A stretch of DNA of 64,000 nucleotides, from assembly GCF_046530675.1 (NCBI RefSeq), contig NZ_CP172558.1:2170001-2234000 (forward strand), in the 5' to 3' direction. The notes under the pieces are model-generated. The model saw only the letters and a list, made by a program, of their open reading frames with translations, did not search any database and was not told where the DNA came from. A program made the position numbers and the translations under genes. Source of the DNA: Chitinibacter sp046530675 (GTDB lineage Bacteria > Pseudomonadota > Gammaproteobacteria > Burkholderiales > Chitinibacteraceae). This document shows, one piece after another, positions 32,976 to 42,668 of this stretch (positions are counted from its first letter, which is position 1; the number at the start of each line of letters is the position of its first letter).

Positions 32976-35594
32976 TTACAGCTTTGTTTCCAGCCACTGT
33001 GATGCAGCTTCCATTGCATCTTTGACCTTGCTGGTGTCTGTACCACCGGCTTGTGCCATATCTGGGCGACCACCGCCTTTACCGCCAACGACTTGTGCCG
33101 CGATATTGACCAGCTCACCGGCTTTGACTTTGCCGGTCAAATTTTTCGACACGCGTGCAATCAGGCTGACTTTGTCATCGTTGACGCAGGCAAGCAGTGC
33201 AATGCCGCTTTCAACGCGATCCATCAGTTTGTCACTCATTTCGCGCAACATGCCGGCTTCAACGCCATCGACCACACTGCCTATGCATTTCACGCCATTA
33301 ATGGTGCGCATGCCGACGCCGATCAATTGGTCGAGCTGGGTAAACGCCATCTGACCTTTGAGCTGAGATACTTCTTTTTGTGCAGCTTTGAGTTCAGCTT
33401 GCAGTTTTTCCAGCTTGGCGAGCAATTCGCCTGACTGCGCGCCAGCAATCGCAGCCGCAGCTTTCAGTTCGGCATCTTGCGCCTGTACGGTTGCCAGTGC
33501 CGCGGTGCCACTAATGGCTTCGATCCGGCGAATACCTGCCGCCACACCGCCCTCAGACACGATCTTGAACAGGCCGATATCACCGGTACGGCCAACGTGC
33601 GTACCACCGCACAATTCGGTCGAAAATTCGCCCATTTTCAGTACGCGAACTTCATCGCCGTATTTCTCGCCAAACAGCGCCATTGCGCCATTTTTGATCG
33701 CGTCGTCATAGCTCATCAATTTAGCCACGGCTTCTTCGTTGGCCATGATGACCTGATTGACGAGGTCTTCGACCTTGGCGATTTCTTCCGTCGTCAGCGC
33801 TTTCGGGTGTGAGAAGTCAAAACGTGTGCGCTCATGGTTCACCAGTGAGCCTTTTTGCTCTACGTGCGTGCCAAGTACTTCGCGCAAAGCGGCGTGCAGC
33901 AAGTGCGTTGCGCTGTGGTTACGCTGGCTCGCCTGACGCTTGGCAATATCGATGCTCGCCGTGACAGCGTCGCCCACTTTCAGGCTGCCGCTGATGATCT
34001 GGCCTTGATGGCCAAACACATCGGCTTTGATTTTTTGCGTATCGGTGACATTAAACACGCCAGATCCGGCAATCACGCCCACGTCGCCAGCCTGACCGCC
34101 CGATTCGGCGTAGAACGGCGTATGGTCGAGAACAACTACACCATCATCACCATCATTGAGTTGCTGAACCTGCTCGCTGCCTTTGTATAGCGCGATAACT
34201 TTGGCTGCACGGCTGCTCTCGGTGTAGCCATGAAAGCACGATGCTTCGCCTTCATAAGCCAGACCCGCAGTCATTTTGAATGAACCTGCAGCTTTTGATT
34301 GCTTGCGCTGTGCTTCGAGCGCGGCTTCAAAGCCGGCGATATCCACGGTCACATTGCGTTCGCGGCAAACGTCGGCGGTCAGGTCAATCGGGAAGCCATA
34401 AGTGTCAGACAGCTTGAATGCGACATCGCCATCGAGCACTTGCTTGCCGCCACCCAATACGGTGTCGAGCAAGGTCATGCCATTTTCGAGCGTACGGCCG
34501 AAGATTTCTTCTTCAGTTTTTAACGCATCAATGATGTGTTCTTTGCGCTGACGCAACTCTGGATAAGCATCGCCCATCACGTCGGCCAACGGCGCGACGA
34601 GTTTGTGGAAGAAATAACCTTTTTGACCCAGCTTGTAGCCGTGGCGAATTGCGCGGCGAATGATACGGCGCAAGACATAGCCGCGGCCATCGTTGGCCGG
34701 CAGGGCACCGTCGGCAATCAGGAAGGCACACGAGCGGATATGATCGGCGATCACTTTTAGCGACGGTGAATCAGCGTCTTTTGCGCCAGTTTCACGTTGT
34801 GCGGCAGCGAGCAAATGCTGGAATAAGTCGATTTCGTAGTTGGCGTGAACTTTCTGCATGACAGCAGAAATACGTTCCAAGCCCATGCCGGTGTCGACCG
34901 ATGGTTTGGGTAGCGGATGCAATACGCCCGCTTCGTCGCGGTTGAATTGCATGAAAACGTTGTTCCAGATTTCGATGAAACGGTCGCCGTCTTCTTCAGG
35001 TGATCCCGGAGGGCCACCCCAATGCTGCGGGCCGTGGTCGTAGAAAATTTCGGTACACGGGCCGCAAGGACCGGTGTCGCCCATTTGCCAGAAATTGTCT
35101 GATGCGTATGGCGCGCCTTTATTGTCGCCGATGCGAACGATTTTTTCCGCCGGAACGCCAACTTCTTTGTTCCAGATATCAAATGCTTCGTCGTCCGTGG
35201 CATACACGGTGACCATCAGTTTTTCTTTCGGAATCCCCAGCCATTCTGGGCTGGTCAGAAATTCCCACGCGTACAAAATGGCTTCGCGTTTGAAGTAATC
35301 GCCAAACGAGAAGTTGCCGAGCATTTCGAAAAAAGTGTGGTGACGTGCGGTGTAGCCGACGTTTTCCAAGTCATTGTGCTTGCCGCCAGCACGAACGCAT
35401 TTCTGGCTGGTCGTTGCGCGCGTGTAAGGGCGTTTATCAAAGCCGAGGAATACGTCTTTAAATTGGTTCATACCGGCATTGGTAAACAGGATCGTTGGAT
35501 CATTGGCCGGAATCAGCGAGGATGAGGCCACGACTTGGTGGCTTTTGCTGGCAAAAAAGTCCAGGAACTTCTGGCGAATCTGGGATGATTTCAT
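32976..35594 (-). CDS. alaS: Alanyl-tRNA synthetase
   Basis: 872 aa from MKSSQIRQKFLDFF; an in-frame upstream extension is not family-like. Class II synthetase core: ANDPTILFTNAGMNQFKDVF and RHHTFFEMLGNFSFGDYFK (about 35-100). Editing domain with RNHSATHLLHAALRE and the zinc-site CGGTHV; C-terminal DHHA1-type domain with GKGGGRPDMAQAGG. It charges tRNA-Ala and clears Ser/Gly mischarging. It is downstream of recX and recA on the same strand, a common order. Confidence 0.97.
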   Translation of the reverse strand: MKSSQIRQKFLDFFASKSHQVVASSSLIPANDPTILFTNAGMNQFKDVFLGFDKRPYTRATTSQKCVRAGGKHNDLENVGYTARHHTFFEMLGNFSFGDYFKREAILYAWEFLTSPEWLGIPKEKLMVTVYATDDEAFDIWNKEVGVPAEKIVRIGDNKGAPYASDNFWQMGDTGPCGPCTEIFYDHGPQHWGGPPGSPEEDGDRFIEIWNNVFMQFNRDEAGVLHPLPKPSVDTGMGLERISAVMQKVHANYEIDLFQHLLAAAQRETGAKDADSPSLKVIADHIRSCAFLIADGALPANDGRGYVLRRIIRRAIRHGYKLGQKGYFFHKLVAPLADVMGDAYPELRQRKEHIIDALKTEEEIFGRTLENGMTLLDTVLGGGKQVLDGDVAFKLSDTYGFPIDLTADVCRERNVTVDIAGFEAALEAQRKQSKAAGSFKMTAGLAYEGEASCFHGYTESSRAAKVIALYKGSEQVQQLNDGDDGVVVLDHTPFYAESGGQAGDVGVIAGSGVFNVTDTQKIKADVFGHQGQIISGSLKVGDAVTASIDIAKRQASQRNHSATHLLHAALREVLGTHVEQKGSLVNHERTRFDFSHPKALTTEEIAKVEDLVNQVIMANEEAVAKLMSYDDAIKNGAMALFGEKYGDEVRVLKMGEFSTELCGGTHVGRTGDIGLFKIVSEGGVAAGIRRIEAISGTAALATVQAQDAELKAAAAIAGAQSGELLAKLEKLQAELKAAQKEVSQLKGQMAFTQLDQLIGVGMRTINGVKCIGSVVDGVEAGMLREMSDKLMDRVESGIALLACVNDDKVSLIARVSKNLTGKVKAGELVNIAAQVVGGKGGGRPDMAQAGGTDTSKVKDAMEAASQWLETKL

Positions 35595-35779
35595 AAGACG
35601 GTTCACGCGCGCGCAGTTTAAATTCAAGGGTATAGATTCTAATGCAAAGCGACAGAGTCGGGTAGGCGGCGAGGGGATTTGTATCGCTTAGTCGCGTGTA
35701 GCGTTGAACTTGCGTTGAGTGTGCCAGCCTGTTGATCAGAATGAAAATCTGGCTGGCAGACTTATTTGGATTTTTTGAT

Positions 35780-35828
35780 GGGTATGTTGATGCAGGATAG
35801 GTATAGATTGATCTATATGGATATACCC
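35780..35828. repeat. 49-bp palindromic repeat, copy 8
   Basis: Starts GGGTATGTTGATGCAG, ends GATATACCC; right arm GATTGATCTATA. Between recX and alaS. Confidence 0.85.
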
Positions 35829-35838
35829 TTGTTGGTAT

Positions 35839-36303
35839 TTATTCGTCGATGTCGAATTCGCTGTGCAGTTCATCCTCGCCAGCGCTGACCACGCGATAGA
35901 TGACGGCGGTGCTAAAGCCCCGACTGGCTAAAAAGCGCAATTGCTTGGCGCGCTCTTTGGGGTCTTGCGCGACTTGGCCGAATTTCTTTCGCCATAAACG
36001 GCGGGCGGTTTCTTCTTCCTGATCGGCGACCGCTTCAATACTGGCGTCGATAATGTCGCTAGTAATACCCTTTTGCCGTAATTCCTGCTTTAATCGTCCG
36101 AGCCCATAGCGCTGGCTGCGGTAATGCGTCCATTGTTCGGCAAAGCGGCTGTCAGACAGCCAGCCGCGCGCTTCAAAATCATCGAGCAGCGCCGGGATTT
36201 CTTCTGGTGTTTCGGTGTAGGCTTGTAGTTTTTGCGCCAGCTCGGCACGTGAATGATCGCGCCGACCAAGCATTTGCAATGCTTTATTTCTGAGCGAAAC
36301 CAT
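35839..36303 (-). CDS. recX: RecX, regulator of RecA
   Basis: 154 aa, three-repeat helical protein. It binds RecA filaments and limits their growth. Typical patterns: ALQMLGRRDHSRAELAQKL near the start, LDDFEARGWLSDSRFAEQW, and GRLKQELRQKGI. It follows recA with only a terminator-like hairpin between, so it is likely made by read-through from the recA promoter. Confidence 0.92.
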   Translation of the reverse strand: MVSLRNKALQMLGRRDHSRAELAQKLQAYTETPEEIPALLDDFEARGWLSDSRFAEQWTHYRSQRYGLGRLKQELRQKGITSDIIDASIEAVADQEEETARRLWRKKFGQVAQDPKERAKQLRFLASRGFSTAVIYRVVSAGEDELHSEFDIDE

Positions 36304-36341
36304 CTCGCTGATCCTGTGATTGATTCAATTTTAAATGCGAT

Positions 36342-36372
36342 AAAAAAGGCGCTCCCATTGAGCGCCTTTTTT
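36342..36372 (-). terminator. Terminator between recA and recX
   Basis: 12-bp stem AAAAAAGGCGCT/AGCGCCTTTTTT with a 7-base loop. It should reduce recX expression relative to recA. Confidence 0.9.
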
Positions 36373-36388
36373 ATCGCCAAAACCGTGA

Positions 36389-37435
36389 TTACTCGGCCAA
36401 TTCGGCTTCGTTTTCGGCGCCCATTTCAATCGGCATGCTGCTACCAATCAGTTTGTCGCGTACTTTTTTCATGATTTCTTCGGCTAATTCTGGGTTGTCC
36501 TTCAAAAACTGACGCGAGTTTTCCAGGCCTTGGCCGATCTTGTTGCCGTTGTAGCTATACCAAGCGCCGGATTTTTCGACGATCTTGTTGACTACGCCCT
36601 GTTCGATAATTTCGCCTTCGCGCGAAATGCCTTCACCGTACAAAATGTCGAAAGTAATGACGCGGAATGGCGGAGCGACTTTGTTTTTGGCGACTTTGAC
36701 CTTGGTCTGGTTGCCGATAATGTCTTCACCTTTTTTCACTGCACCAATACGGCGGATGTCGAGACGAACCGAGGCGTAGAATTTCAGCGCATTACCACCG
36801 GTGGTGGTTTCCGGGCTTTGTCCTGGCATCATCGCGCCGATTTTCATCCGCAACTGGTTAATGAAAATCACCAGCGTATTGGTGCGTTTGATATTGCCGG
36901 TCAGTTTGCGCAAAGCCTGGCTCATCAGACGCGCTTGCAGGCCGACGTGCACGTCGCCCATTTCGCCTTCGATCTCGGCTTTCGGCGTCAGCGCAGCGAC
37001 CGAGTCAACGACGATGATATCAACACCGCCCGAGCGAACTAGCATGTCGGCGATTTCGAGCGCTTGCTCGCCAGTGTCTGGCTGGGAAATCAGCATGTCG
37101 GAAACATTGACGCCCAGTTTTTGTGCATAAATTGGATCGAGTGCGTTTTCAGCGTCGATATAAGCGGCAACGCCGCCGAGCTTCTGGATTTCGGCTACGA
37201 CATGCAGACACAAGGTCGTTTTACCTGATGATTCTGGCCCGAAAATTTCAACAATACGGCCACGTGGCAAACCGCCGACGCCGAGTGCCAGATCCAGACC
37301 GAGCGAGCCGGTCGAAACAACTTGCAGATCGTTTTCAATCTGGTTGTCGCCCATTTTCATAATCGCGCCTTTACCAAACTGGCGTTCGATCTGGGCTAGT
37401 GCTGCGGCGAGCGCTTTGCTTTTATTGTCATCCAT
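36389..37435 (-). CDS. recA: RecA recombinase
   Basis: 348 aa. Promotes strand exchange and triggers LexA self-cleavage. Walker A GPESSGKT (66-73), ALKFYASVRLDIRR and the L1/L2 loops (GEMGDVHVGLQARLMSQALRKL over two blocks, PGQSPETTTGGNALKFYAS) are as expected; the C-terminal acidic tail is present. AGGAAAAGCATC lies before the ATG. Promoter with a GAAC-N4-GTTC dyad upstream. First gene of the recA-recX-alaS block. Confidence 0.98.
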   Translation of the reverse strand: MDDNKSKALAAALAQIERQFGKGAIMKMGDNQIENDLQVVSTGSLGLDLALGVGGLPRGRIVEIFGPESSGKTTLCLHVVAEIQKLGGVAAYIDAENALDPIYAQKLGVNVSDMLISQPDTGEQALEIADMLVRSGGVDIIVVDSVAALTPKAEIEGEMGDVHVGLQARLMSQALRKLTGNIKRTNTLVIFINQLRMKIGAMMPGQSPETTTGGNALKFYASVRLDIRRIGAVKKGEDIIGNQTKVKVAKNKVAPPFRVITFDILYGEGISREGEIIEQGVVNKIVEKSGAWYSYNGNKIGQGLENSRQFLKDNPELAEEIMKKVRDKLIGSSMPIEMGAENEAELAE

Positions 37436-37470
37436 GATGCTTTTCCTGGGCGAGATGTGGAGGTAGTGCG

Positions 37471-37498
37471 ATTATAGAACATTCGTTCTGTATTGCAA
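37471..37498 (-). promoter_or_regulatory. recA promoter with a GAAC-N4-GTTC dyad (candidate LexA operator)
   Basis: On the minus strand: -35 TTGCAA (37493-37498), 16-base spacer, -10 TATAAT (37471-37476). The spacer and -10 edge carry the 14-bp palindrome AGAACGAATGTTCT (37476-37489). The CTGT-N8-ACAG box usual for beta- and gammaproteobacterial LexA is not seen here. Confidence 0.65.
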
Positions 37499-37517
37499 GT
37501 GTTCTGCATGCGAATGT

Positions 37518-39365
37518 TTATTTTTGCTGATTTGAACCCGGTAAATTGAAGTAAAAAATGGCGCCTTCGCCGAGTGCCGATTTGGCCCAGATTCGCCCGC
37601 CATGGCGGCTGATAATCCGGTGTGCTGCGGTCAGTCCGATGCCGTTACCGGTGTATTGTGTCGACGGATGCAGACGATAGAAAGGCGTAAACAGATTTTT
37701 GGCTTGGCTCATGTCAAAACCGGCACCTTGGTCGGCAATGAAGTAAACCGTTTGACCATTAACCTGCGAGCTGCCAAAAGTGATTTTGATGATGTCTTTG
37801 TGTTGCGAATATTTCCATGCGTTTTCGAGCAAATTGAACAGCGCAATCCGGATCAATCGTGGGTCACCCTGGATATGAATATCATTGGCAATCTGGATAT
37901 CACGGGGCTGATCGGGTTGCAGCATCGTGATTTCATCGACAATGTCGTTGACCATCGCGCTCAGATCAATGTCTTGTAAATGAATTTCGGCACGGGTAAA
38001 CCCTTGCAGCATCAGCAAATCGTCGATGCGGCTGGCCATCCCATTGATGCTGCTGCGGATGCGCTGCAGATAGTTGCTGGCATTGGTATTGAGTTGCGGC
38101 TGATAATTTTCAAGCAGAATCTGGCTGAAGCCTTCAATTGTTCGCAGCGGGGTACGCAAGTCGTGTGCCAGGATATGGGTCAGAATTTCCAGCTCATGAC
38201 TGCTATTGGCCAGCTCGCGGCTGCGTGATTCAACGACGTTTTCAAGGTGATGGCGGTAGTTTTCCAGCTGGATTTCATTCTGTTTTCGAGCGCTAATATC
38301 AAACAAGAATCCCTGCAAATGGGGCTGGCCTGAGGCATCAAGATCGCACGAGCCGATTAGTTGAATCCAGACTTCTTTGCCGCCAGCTGCCAGCAGGCGG
38401 CATTCAAATTCATACACTTGCCCGGGTTGGTGTTCGTCGGCAAATAGCGGATAGGCATAATGCCGGTCGTCAGCGTGCAAAAAGCTGCTTAAAAAACCTT
38501 CGCTATACCAGATTGACAAGGGGTAATTGAGCAATTGTTCGGCTTGTGGGCCGACATAGGTAAAGCGCCATTCATCGGGGCGCGCATCCCACGGAATCAG
38601 CCGGGTTGATTCGACCAGTCGGCGCATCCTGTCTTCGCTGACACGCAAAGCGGATTCGATTTGCTGGCGACTCATCAGGTCGCCTTCCAGCTGCAAGTTT
38701 TTCTGTTCCAGCGTGCCGATCAGTTGTTGCATGGCTTGCCGGGTCGTTTCCAGAGCCCGGCCAAGCTGACCGATTTCGTCGCCGCGATGCCAGTCCAGAG
38801 AGCGATCAAGCGCATTGTTTGCCAGCAACGTAGCTTGTTGCGTGAGTTTTTCCAGCGGGCGTAGTACCCGTGAATTCAGTAAAAACAGGATTAATGCCAG
38901 ACTGAAACAGACCTGCAGAATAACGGCCAGCAAGTATTGTTGCAGTTTGAGCTCAATCGCCTGGGTTGCGATGCCGTTATCGAGTTCGAGCGTGATATTG
39001 CCGATGATATTGCCTTGTTTGCTAACCAGATGCGAAATCGATGAGCGCTCGCCAATCCGGCGCTCCGGCTGCTCAACGCGCAGAAAAATACCGCCGAGCG
39101 ACGCATCGTTGACGACGATTCGGACGACGCGCGGGTCACTCATGACCGAGTCGAGCAGGGGCTTGCCAGCTTCGGGCGCCAGATTCCACAACGGTTCTTG
39201 CATGCCCAGCACCAGAATATCAACCAGACGTTGATGATCCTGATGAGTGCTGGTCTTCACCGTATTGAGTTCATTACGGATGCTCAGATAGCCATTGATT
39301 GTGGCCGGAAGCAGCAAACCCAGCAAAATGGCGAGGACAACGGCGGGTCGAAGTGACAAATTCAT
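37518..39365 (-). CDS. Membrane sensor histidine kinase (HAMP, PAS, HisKA, HATPase)
   Basis: 615 aa. Two membrane helices (about 9-27 and 143-163) flank a periplasmic sensor region of about 115 aa; then HAMP (about 165-220), a PAS/PAC domain (about 255-365), a HisKA domain with H box ILAHDLRTPLRTIEGFS, and an HATPase domain with N box FNLLENAWKYS and GNGIGLTAAHRIISRHGG. No response regulator is adjacent, so its partner is unknown. No receiver domain. Starts at ATG 39365. Confidence 0.9.
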   Translation of the reverse strand: MNLSLRPAVVLAILLGLLLPATINGYLSIRNELNTVKTSTHQDHQRLVDILVLGMQEPLWNLAPEAGKPLLDSVMSDPRVVRIVVNDASLGGIFLRVEQPERRIGERSSISHLVSKQGNIIGNITLELDNGIATQAIELKLQQYLLAVILQVCFSLALILFLLNSRVLRPLEKLTQQATLLANNALDRSLDWHRGDEIGQLGRALETTRQAMQQLIGTLEQKNLQLEGDLMSRQQIESALRVSEDRMRRLVESTRLIPWDARPDEWRFTYVGPQAEQLLNYPLSIWYSEGFLSSFLHADDRHYAYPLFADEHQPGQVYEFECRLLAAGGKEVWIQLIGSCDLDASGQPHLQGFLFDISARKQNEIQLENYRHHLENVVESRSRELANSSHELEILTHILAHDLRTPLRTIEGFSQILLENYQPQLNTNASNYLQRIRSSINGMASRIDDLLMLQGFTRAEIHLQDIDLSAMVNDIVDEITMLQPDQPRDIQIANDIHIQGDPRLIRIALFNLLENAWKYSQHKDIIKITFGSSQVNGQTVYFIADQGAGFDMSQAKNLFTPFYRLHPSTQYTGNGIGLTAAHRIISRHGGRIWAKSALGEGAIFYFNLPGSNQQK

Positions 39366-39607
39366 TGGGAAATGATGGATTTTGGCCGACGGTTGAACAA
39401 ATTATATGCAGTCTAATCGAGTTTGTTTATTCCGACCACGCATTCACCCCTGCAGCAAGAAGCTGTTGTAAAGCGCAATAGTTTTGATCTGTCGCAGGCT
39501 TGGCGCAAAATCCGCTTCGATCAACGATATCTGCACGGCATAATGGGCTTGCTGTTCGGGGCGGCGCTATTGGCTCTTGGTCGGCGGACTAATCGGGGAG
39601 AACAAAA

Positions 39608-40867
39608 ATGAAAATTATCGTTTTGGGTGCTGGCGTTATTGGCGTGACGACGGCCTGGTTTCTGGCGCAACAAGGGCATGAAGTGACGGTGATCGAACGT
39701 GCGCAAGAGCCAGCCAGAGAAACCAGCTATGCCAATGGCGGGCAGATTTCGGTCTGCCATGCCGAGCCGTGGGCCAATCCGAAAGCACCGTGGAAGACCT
39801 TGCAATGGCTGGGCGAAGAAGATGCCCCCTTACTGTTTCGCCTGAAAGCCGACTGGAACCAGTGGCGCTGGGGCTTGCGCTTTTTGCAGCAATGCACCAG
39901 AGCGCAAGCCAAAGCCAATTTGCAGAATCTGGTTCGGCTCGGTTTGTATAGTCGCGATACGCTGCAGGCAGTGCGCGAGCAAACCGGTGTGCAATATCAC
40001 CAACGTACCGAAGGGATTTTGCACTACTACACGGACCCAGCCGAATATGAAGCCGCGATCCCGGCTGCTGCGCTGATGCGCGAAGTCGGGCTGGACAGAC
40101 AGGTTAAAACTGCCGCCGAATGTCTGGCGATCGAACCGGCGCTGACGCAATCGCGCCATCCGATTGTCGGTGGCACATATACGCCGAGCGATGAATCAGG
40201 CGATGCCCGTCAGTTTACCAATGAGCTGGCCGACCGCTGTGCCGCGTTGGGCGTGCAATTTCGCTATGACTGCGCGATTGAAGCGCTGATTCGCGAGGGT
40301 GATGACGTCAAAGCCGTACGCGTGCGCAGCGAAGAAGAGGGCGTGGAAATTTTACAGGCCGATCAGATTGTCGTCTGTCTGGGTAGCTACAGCCCGCAGT
40401 ATTTGCAGCCGCTTGGTATTACACTCGATATTTATCCGGCCAAAGGCTATTCGGCGACGATACCGGTGATTGACCCTGATTTTGCACCGACGGTCAGCCT
40501 GACCGACGATGGTTACAAGCTGGTGTTTTCACGTCTGGGTGATCGTTTGCGCGTCGCCGGAACGGCTGAATTTAATGGTTACAACCTCGAGCTGAACCCG
40601 ATCCGCTGCAAGGCGCTGATTGATCGCACCAGCCAGATTTTCCCGCAGGGCATGGATTATGCGCGCGCCGAATTCTGGACTGGTTTGCGCCCAGCCACGC
40701 CGGGAAATCTGCCCTATATCGGCCAGACGCGCTATCCAAGTTTGTGGCTGAACACCGGGCACGGCACGCTGGGCTGGACCGAATGCTGCGGCTCGGCCAA
40801 AGCGATTAGCGATTTGATCGCGCAGCGCAAACCAGAAGTGGATTTTCCGTTTGTCGTTGGCGTGTAG
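39608..40867 (+). CDS. dadA: D-amino acid dehydrogenase, small subunit type
   Basis: 419 aa. FAD-dependent membrane-associated enzyme that oxidises D-amino acids (mainly D-alanine) to 2-oxo acids. Dinucleotide motif VLGAGVIGVTTAWFLAQQG (4-22), then ERAQEPARETSYANGGQISVCHAEPWANP split over two blocks, and near the end FWTGLRPATPGNLPYIG and NTGHGTLGWTECCGS. GGGGAGAACAAAA precedes the ATG. No alanine racemase gene (dadX) is next to it. Confidence 0.95.
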   Translation: MKIIVLGAGVIGVTTAWFLAQQGHEVTVIERAQEPARETSYANGGQISVCHAEPWANPKAPWKTLQWLGEEDAPLLFRLKADWNQWRWGLRFLQQCTRAQAKANLQNLVRLGLYSRDTLQAVREQTGVQYHQRTEGILHYYTDPAEYEAAIPAAALMREVGLDRQVKTAAECLAIEPALTQSRHPIVGGTYTPSDESGDARQFTNELADRCAALGVQFRYDCAIEALIREGDDVKAVRVRSEEEGVEILQADQIVVCLGSYSPQYLQPLGITLDIYPAKGYSATIPVIDPDFAPTVSLTDDGYKLVFSRLGDRLRVAGTAEFNGYNLELNPIRCKALIDRTSQIFPQGMDYARAEFWTGLRPATPGNLPYIGQTRYPSLWLNTGHGTLGWTECCGSAKAISDLIAQRKPEVDFPFVVGV

Positions 40868-40886
40868 TGTAGGTCAGAAAAATTAA

Positions 40887-40935
40887 GGGTATTACTCTGC
40901 AGATCAATTTGGAAAAGAACTGCAAGGCAATACCC
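40887..40935. repeat. 49-bp palindromic repeat, copy 9
   Basis: The most symmetric copy: starts GGGTATTACTCTGCAGATCA, ends AACTGCAAGGCAATACCC, flanked by AA/TT. It lies between the converging ends of dadA and prfC. Confidence 0.9.
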
Positions 40936-40958
40936 TTAGTGTGTATGTCTAAAGTCGA

Positions 40959-42548
40959 TTACAGCGTAATGGCGTGCTCGCGCGTGGCGTGGAATTTTAG
41001 CTCTGGCCAGCGTTCCATCGTCAGATCGAGATTCACCCGGCTGGTGGCCAGATAGGCCAAGCTGTCGGCAGCGTCGCGGCTCAGATTGTTGACGAGGTTT
41101 TTCTCGAAGTCGGCGAGTTTTTTCGCGTCTTCACACGACACCCAGCGCGCGGTGTAAATCGGCGTCGATTCAAACATCGCTTCCACGCCATATTCATTCA
41201 GCAAGCGCGACGCGACGACTTCAAACTGCAGCACACCAACGGCGCCCAGAATCAGATCGCCACCATTGAGCGGCTTGAACACCTGAACCGCGCCTTCTTC
41301 ACCGAGCTGTTGCAAGCCTTTTTGCAGTTGCTTGATCTTCAGCGGGTTTTTGATTCGCACAATGCGGAACATTTCCGGTGCAAAGTAGGGAATGCCGGTG
41401 AATGACAGCAATTCGCCTTCAGAAAACGAGTCACCAATCTGGATATTGCCGTGATTGGGCAGACCGATAATGTCACCCGCATAGGCTTCTTCAACCTGCT
41501 CACGACCTTGCGCCATGAATGTGACGACCGAGTTGGCGGCAATCTCACGATTAAGGCGCAAGTGTTTGAACTTCATGCCGCGCGTAAATTCACCCGAGCA
41601 GACGCGCAAGAAGGCAATCCGGTCGCGGTGTTTCGGGTCCATATTGGCTTGAATTTTGAACACGAAAGCCGAGAATTTTTCCTCAAACGGCGTTACATCG
41701 CGTTGAATCGCATGGCTTTCCGACGGTTGCGGTGCCCAATCGACCAGCGCGTTCAAGATTTCACGAATACCGAAGTTATTGATCGCCGAGCCAAAGAACA
41801 CTGGCGTTAAAGTACCGGCGAGGAATTCTTCCAGATCGAATGGGTGCGATGCACCACGAACGAGTTCGAGCTCCATACGCGTGTTTTCGATTTCCAGCGG
41901 GAACAATTCATCCAGACGCGGATTGTCGATGCCTTTGATAATTTCCACTTCATCGAGCGGGCCTTGACCCGGCGTGAACAGGATAATTTCGTCGGTCAGA
42001 ATGCTGTACACGCCTCGGAACGTCTTGCCCATGCCGATGGGCCAGGTGATCGGCGCGCAGCGGATTTCGAGTACGCTTTCGACTTCGTCGAGCAATTCGA
42101 GGTTATCACGCACTTCACGGTCGTACTTGTTCATGAAGGTGATAATCGGCGTGTGGCGCATGCGGCAGACGTTCAGCAATTTGATCGTTTGCGCTTCCAC
42201 ACCCTTGGCCGCGTCGATGACCATCAAGGCCGAGTCAACGGCGGTCAAAACGCGGTAAGTGTCTTCCGAGAAGTCCTGGTGACCGGGCGTGTCGAGCAGG
42301 TTGACGACGTGATCGCGGTAATCAAACTGCATGACGGACGAGGCGACCGAGATACCCCGCTGCTTCTCGATATCCATCCAGTCGGACGTCGCGAATTTGC
42401 CGCCTTTTTTACCCTTGACCGTACCGGCAGCCTGAATCGTTCCCGAAAAATACAGCAGTTTTTCAGTGAGCGTGGTTTTACCCGCGTCAGGGTGGGAAAT
42501 GATGGCAAACGTACGACGACGCGCCACTTCGCTGCGAATATCCGGCAT
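40959..42548 (-). CDS. prfC: Peptide chain release factor 3
   Basis: 529 aa GTPase that recycles RF1/RF2 from the ribosome. G1 SHPDAGKTT, G2 region KQRGISVASSVMQF, G3 LLDTPGHQDF, G4 NKYD are all present, with the RF3-specific DWMDIEKQRGISV and C-terminal LLNEYGVEAMFE blocks. Length and motifs are normal. Confidence 0.97.
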   Translation of the reverse strand: MPDIRSEVARRRTFAIISHPDAGKTTLTEKLLYFSGTIQAAGTVKGKKGGKFATSDWMDIEKQRGISVASSVMQFDYRDHVVNLLDTPGHQDFSEDTYRVLTAVDSALMVIDAAKGVEAQTIKLLNVCRMRHTPIITFMNKYDREVRDNLELLDEVESVLEIRCAPITWPIGMGKTFRGVYSILTDEIILFTPGQGPLDEVEIIKGIDNPRLDELFPLEIENTRMELELVRGASHPFDLEEFLAGTLTPVFFGSAINNFGIREILNALVDWAPQPSESHAIQRDVTPFEEKFSAFVFKIQANMDPKHRDRIAFLRVCSGEFTRGMKFKHLRLNREIAANSVVTFMAQGREQVEEAYAGDIIGLPNHGNIQIGDSFSEGELLSFTGIPYFAPEMFRIVRIKNPLKIKQLQKGLQQLGEEGAVQVFKPLNGGDLILGAVGVLQFEVVASRLLNEYGVEAMFESTPIYTARWVSCEDAKKLADFEKNLVNNLSRDAADSLAYLATSRVNLDLTMERWPELKFHATREHAITL

Positions 42549-42668
42549 GGTCTTGATTGGCTGGGGGAAAAACGCGCGATTGTACGCTGATTGGCAGTAT
42601 TAGAACAGGGCGCCCAGCGGCTGTTGCTAATGGCTGGGCGAGTCTCGGGCAAACTTCGTTAGACCCTG

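Noticed and set aside
35628..35635. GGGTATAG upstream of alaS
   Set aside because: Only one half of the repeat; no partner end at the right distance.
39423..39611. 62-codon frame overlapping the dadA start, with a hydrophobic stretch
   Set aside because: Only a TTG start, no ribosome-binding site, and no family-like sequence; the overlap with dadA is probably chance.
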